Below are positions 18,140-18,158 of a stretch of 18,158 nucleotides of DNA, one piece after another. The stretch lies in the NCBI GenBank assembly GCA_019418545.1, contig DYBQ01000015.1:26896-45053 (forward strand), read 5' to 3'. The notes under the pieces were generated by a model, which saw nothing but the letters and a program-made list of their open reading frames with translations, was not told the DNA's origin and searched no databases. This stretch comes from Clostridiales bacterium (GTDB lineage: Bacteria > Bacillota > Clostridia > Oscillospirales > Acutalibacteraceae). The position numbers were made by a program, and so were the translations under genes. Numbering within the stretch: the first letter of the stretch is position 1; each line of letters opens with the position of its first letter.

Positions 18140-18158
18140 ACCCTTACCTCCGCATGGT

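Noticed and set aside
1..18158. CRISPR array
   Set aside because: No set of regularly spaced identical repeats; the only repeats are the 28-bp pair near 10214 and the IS end hairpins.

Overview
The window looks like part of a prophage or phage-like integrated element from a Gram-positive gut anaerobe, most likely class Clostridia (Oscillospiraceae type). The signs are strong AGGAGG-type ribosome sites, frequent GTG and TTG starts, -35/-10 promoters with 17-bp spacers, and long runs of tiny overlapping (ATGA) zinc-ribbon genes of kinds I recognise from clostridial phages. The host assignment is inference.

Layout. (1) 1-1896, minus strand: early-type phage genes, including two tandem paralogous zinc-finger/coiled-coil genes. 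(2) 1972-2267, plus strand: one small basic coiled-coil gene with its own terminator. (3) 2264-7779, minus strand: a dense operon of about 17 small genes, mostly Cys-rich zinc-ribbon proteins. It includes two tiny genes (50 and 35 codons), one gene with a strong internal start and one gene broken by a frameshift. (4) 7889-8192, plus strand: a self-contained small transcript with promoter, 37-codon hydrophobic peptide and terminator. (5) 8282-10171, minus strand: an RNA-rich segment with tRNA-Gln(UUG), tRNA-Ile(UAU), tRNA-Gly(UCC), about 490 bp of GC-rich nested inverted repeats with no credible ORF, a tRNA-Arg-like gene with an 8-nt anticodon loop, two protein genes (one HPr-like), and a degenerate tRNA with an altered anticodon loop. 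(6) 10304-10781: a small duplicated and truncated piece of the zinc-ribbon operon. (7) 10782-13408: a regulatory cassette with a tyrosine-recombinase-fold protein (possibly MrpR-like), a MazF/PemK-like protein with a strong promoter, two unknown genes, and a divergent Xre-type regulator with two matching operators over face-to-face promoters. (8) 13691-15452: a complete IS608-type IS200/IS605 element (tnpA, tnpB, probable guide RNA). (9) 15468-18139, minus strand: rtcB RNA ligase and four small phage-type genes behind a promoter.

The most interesting reading is that an RNA-centred module sits in this element. It combines tRNAs with abnormal anticodon loops or variable arms, a rare tRNA-Ile(UAU), a large structured RNA candidate between tRNAs (similar in setting to the ROOL/GOLLD large phage RNAs), and an RNA ligase (RtcB) able in principle to repair cleaved tRNAs. 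Phage tRNAs with altered anticodon loops are known to resist host tRNA-cleaving defences, so defence evasion is a plausible but unproved role. The RNA-ligase gene lies about 5 kb from the RNA cluster and is separated from it by the regulatory cassette and the insertion sequence, so the functional link is inference.
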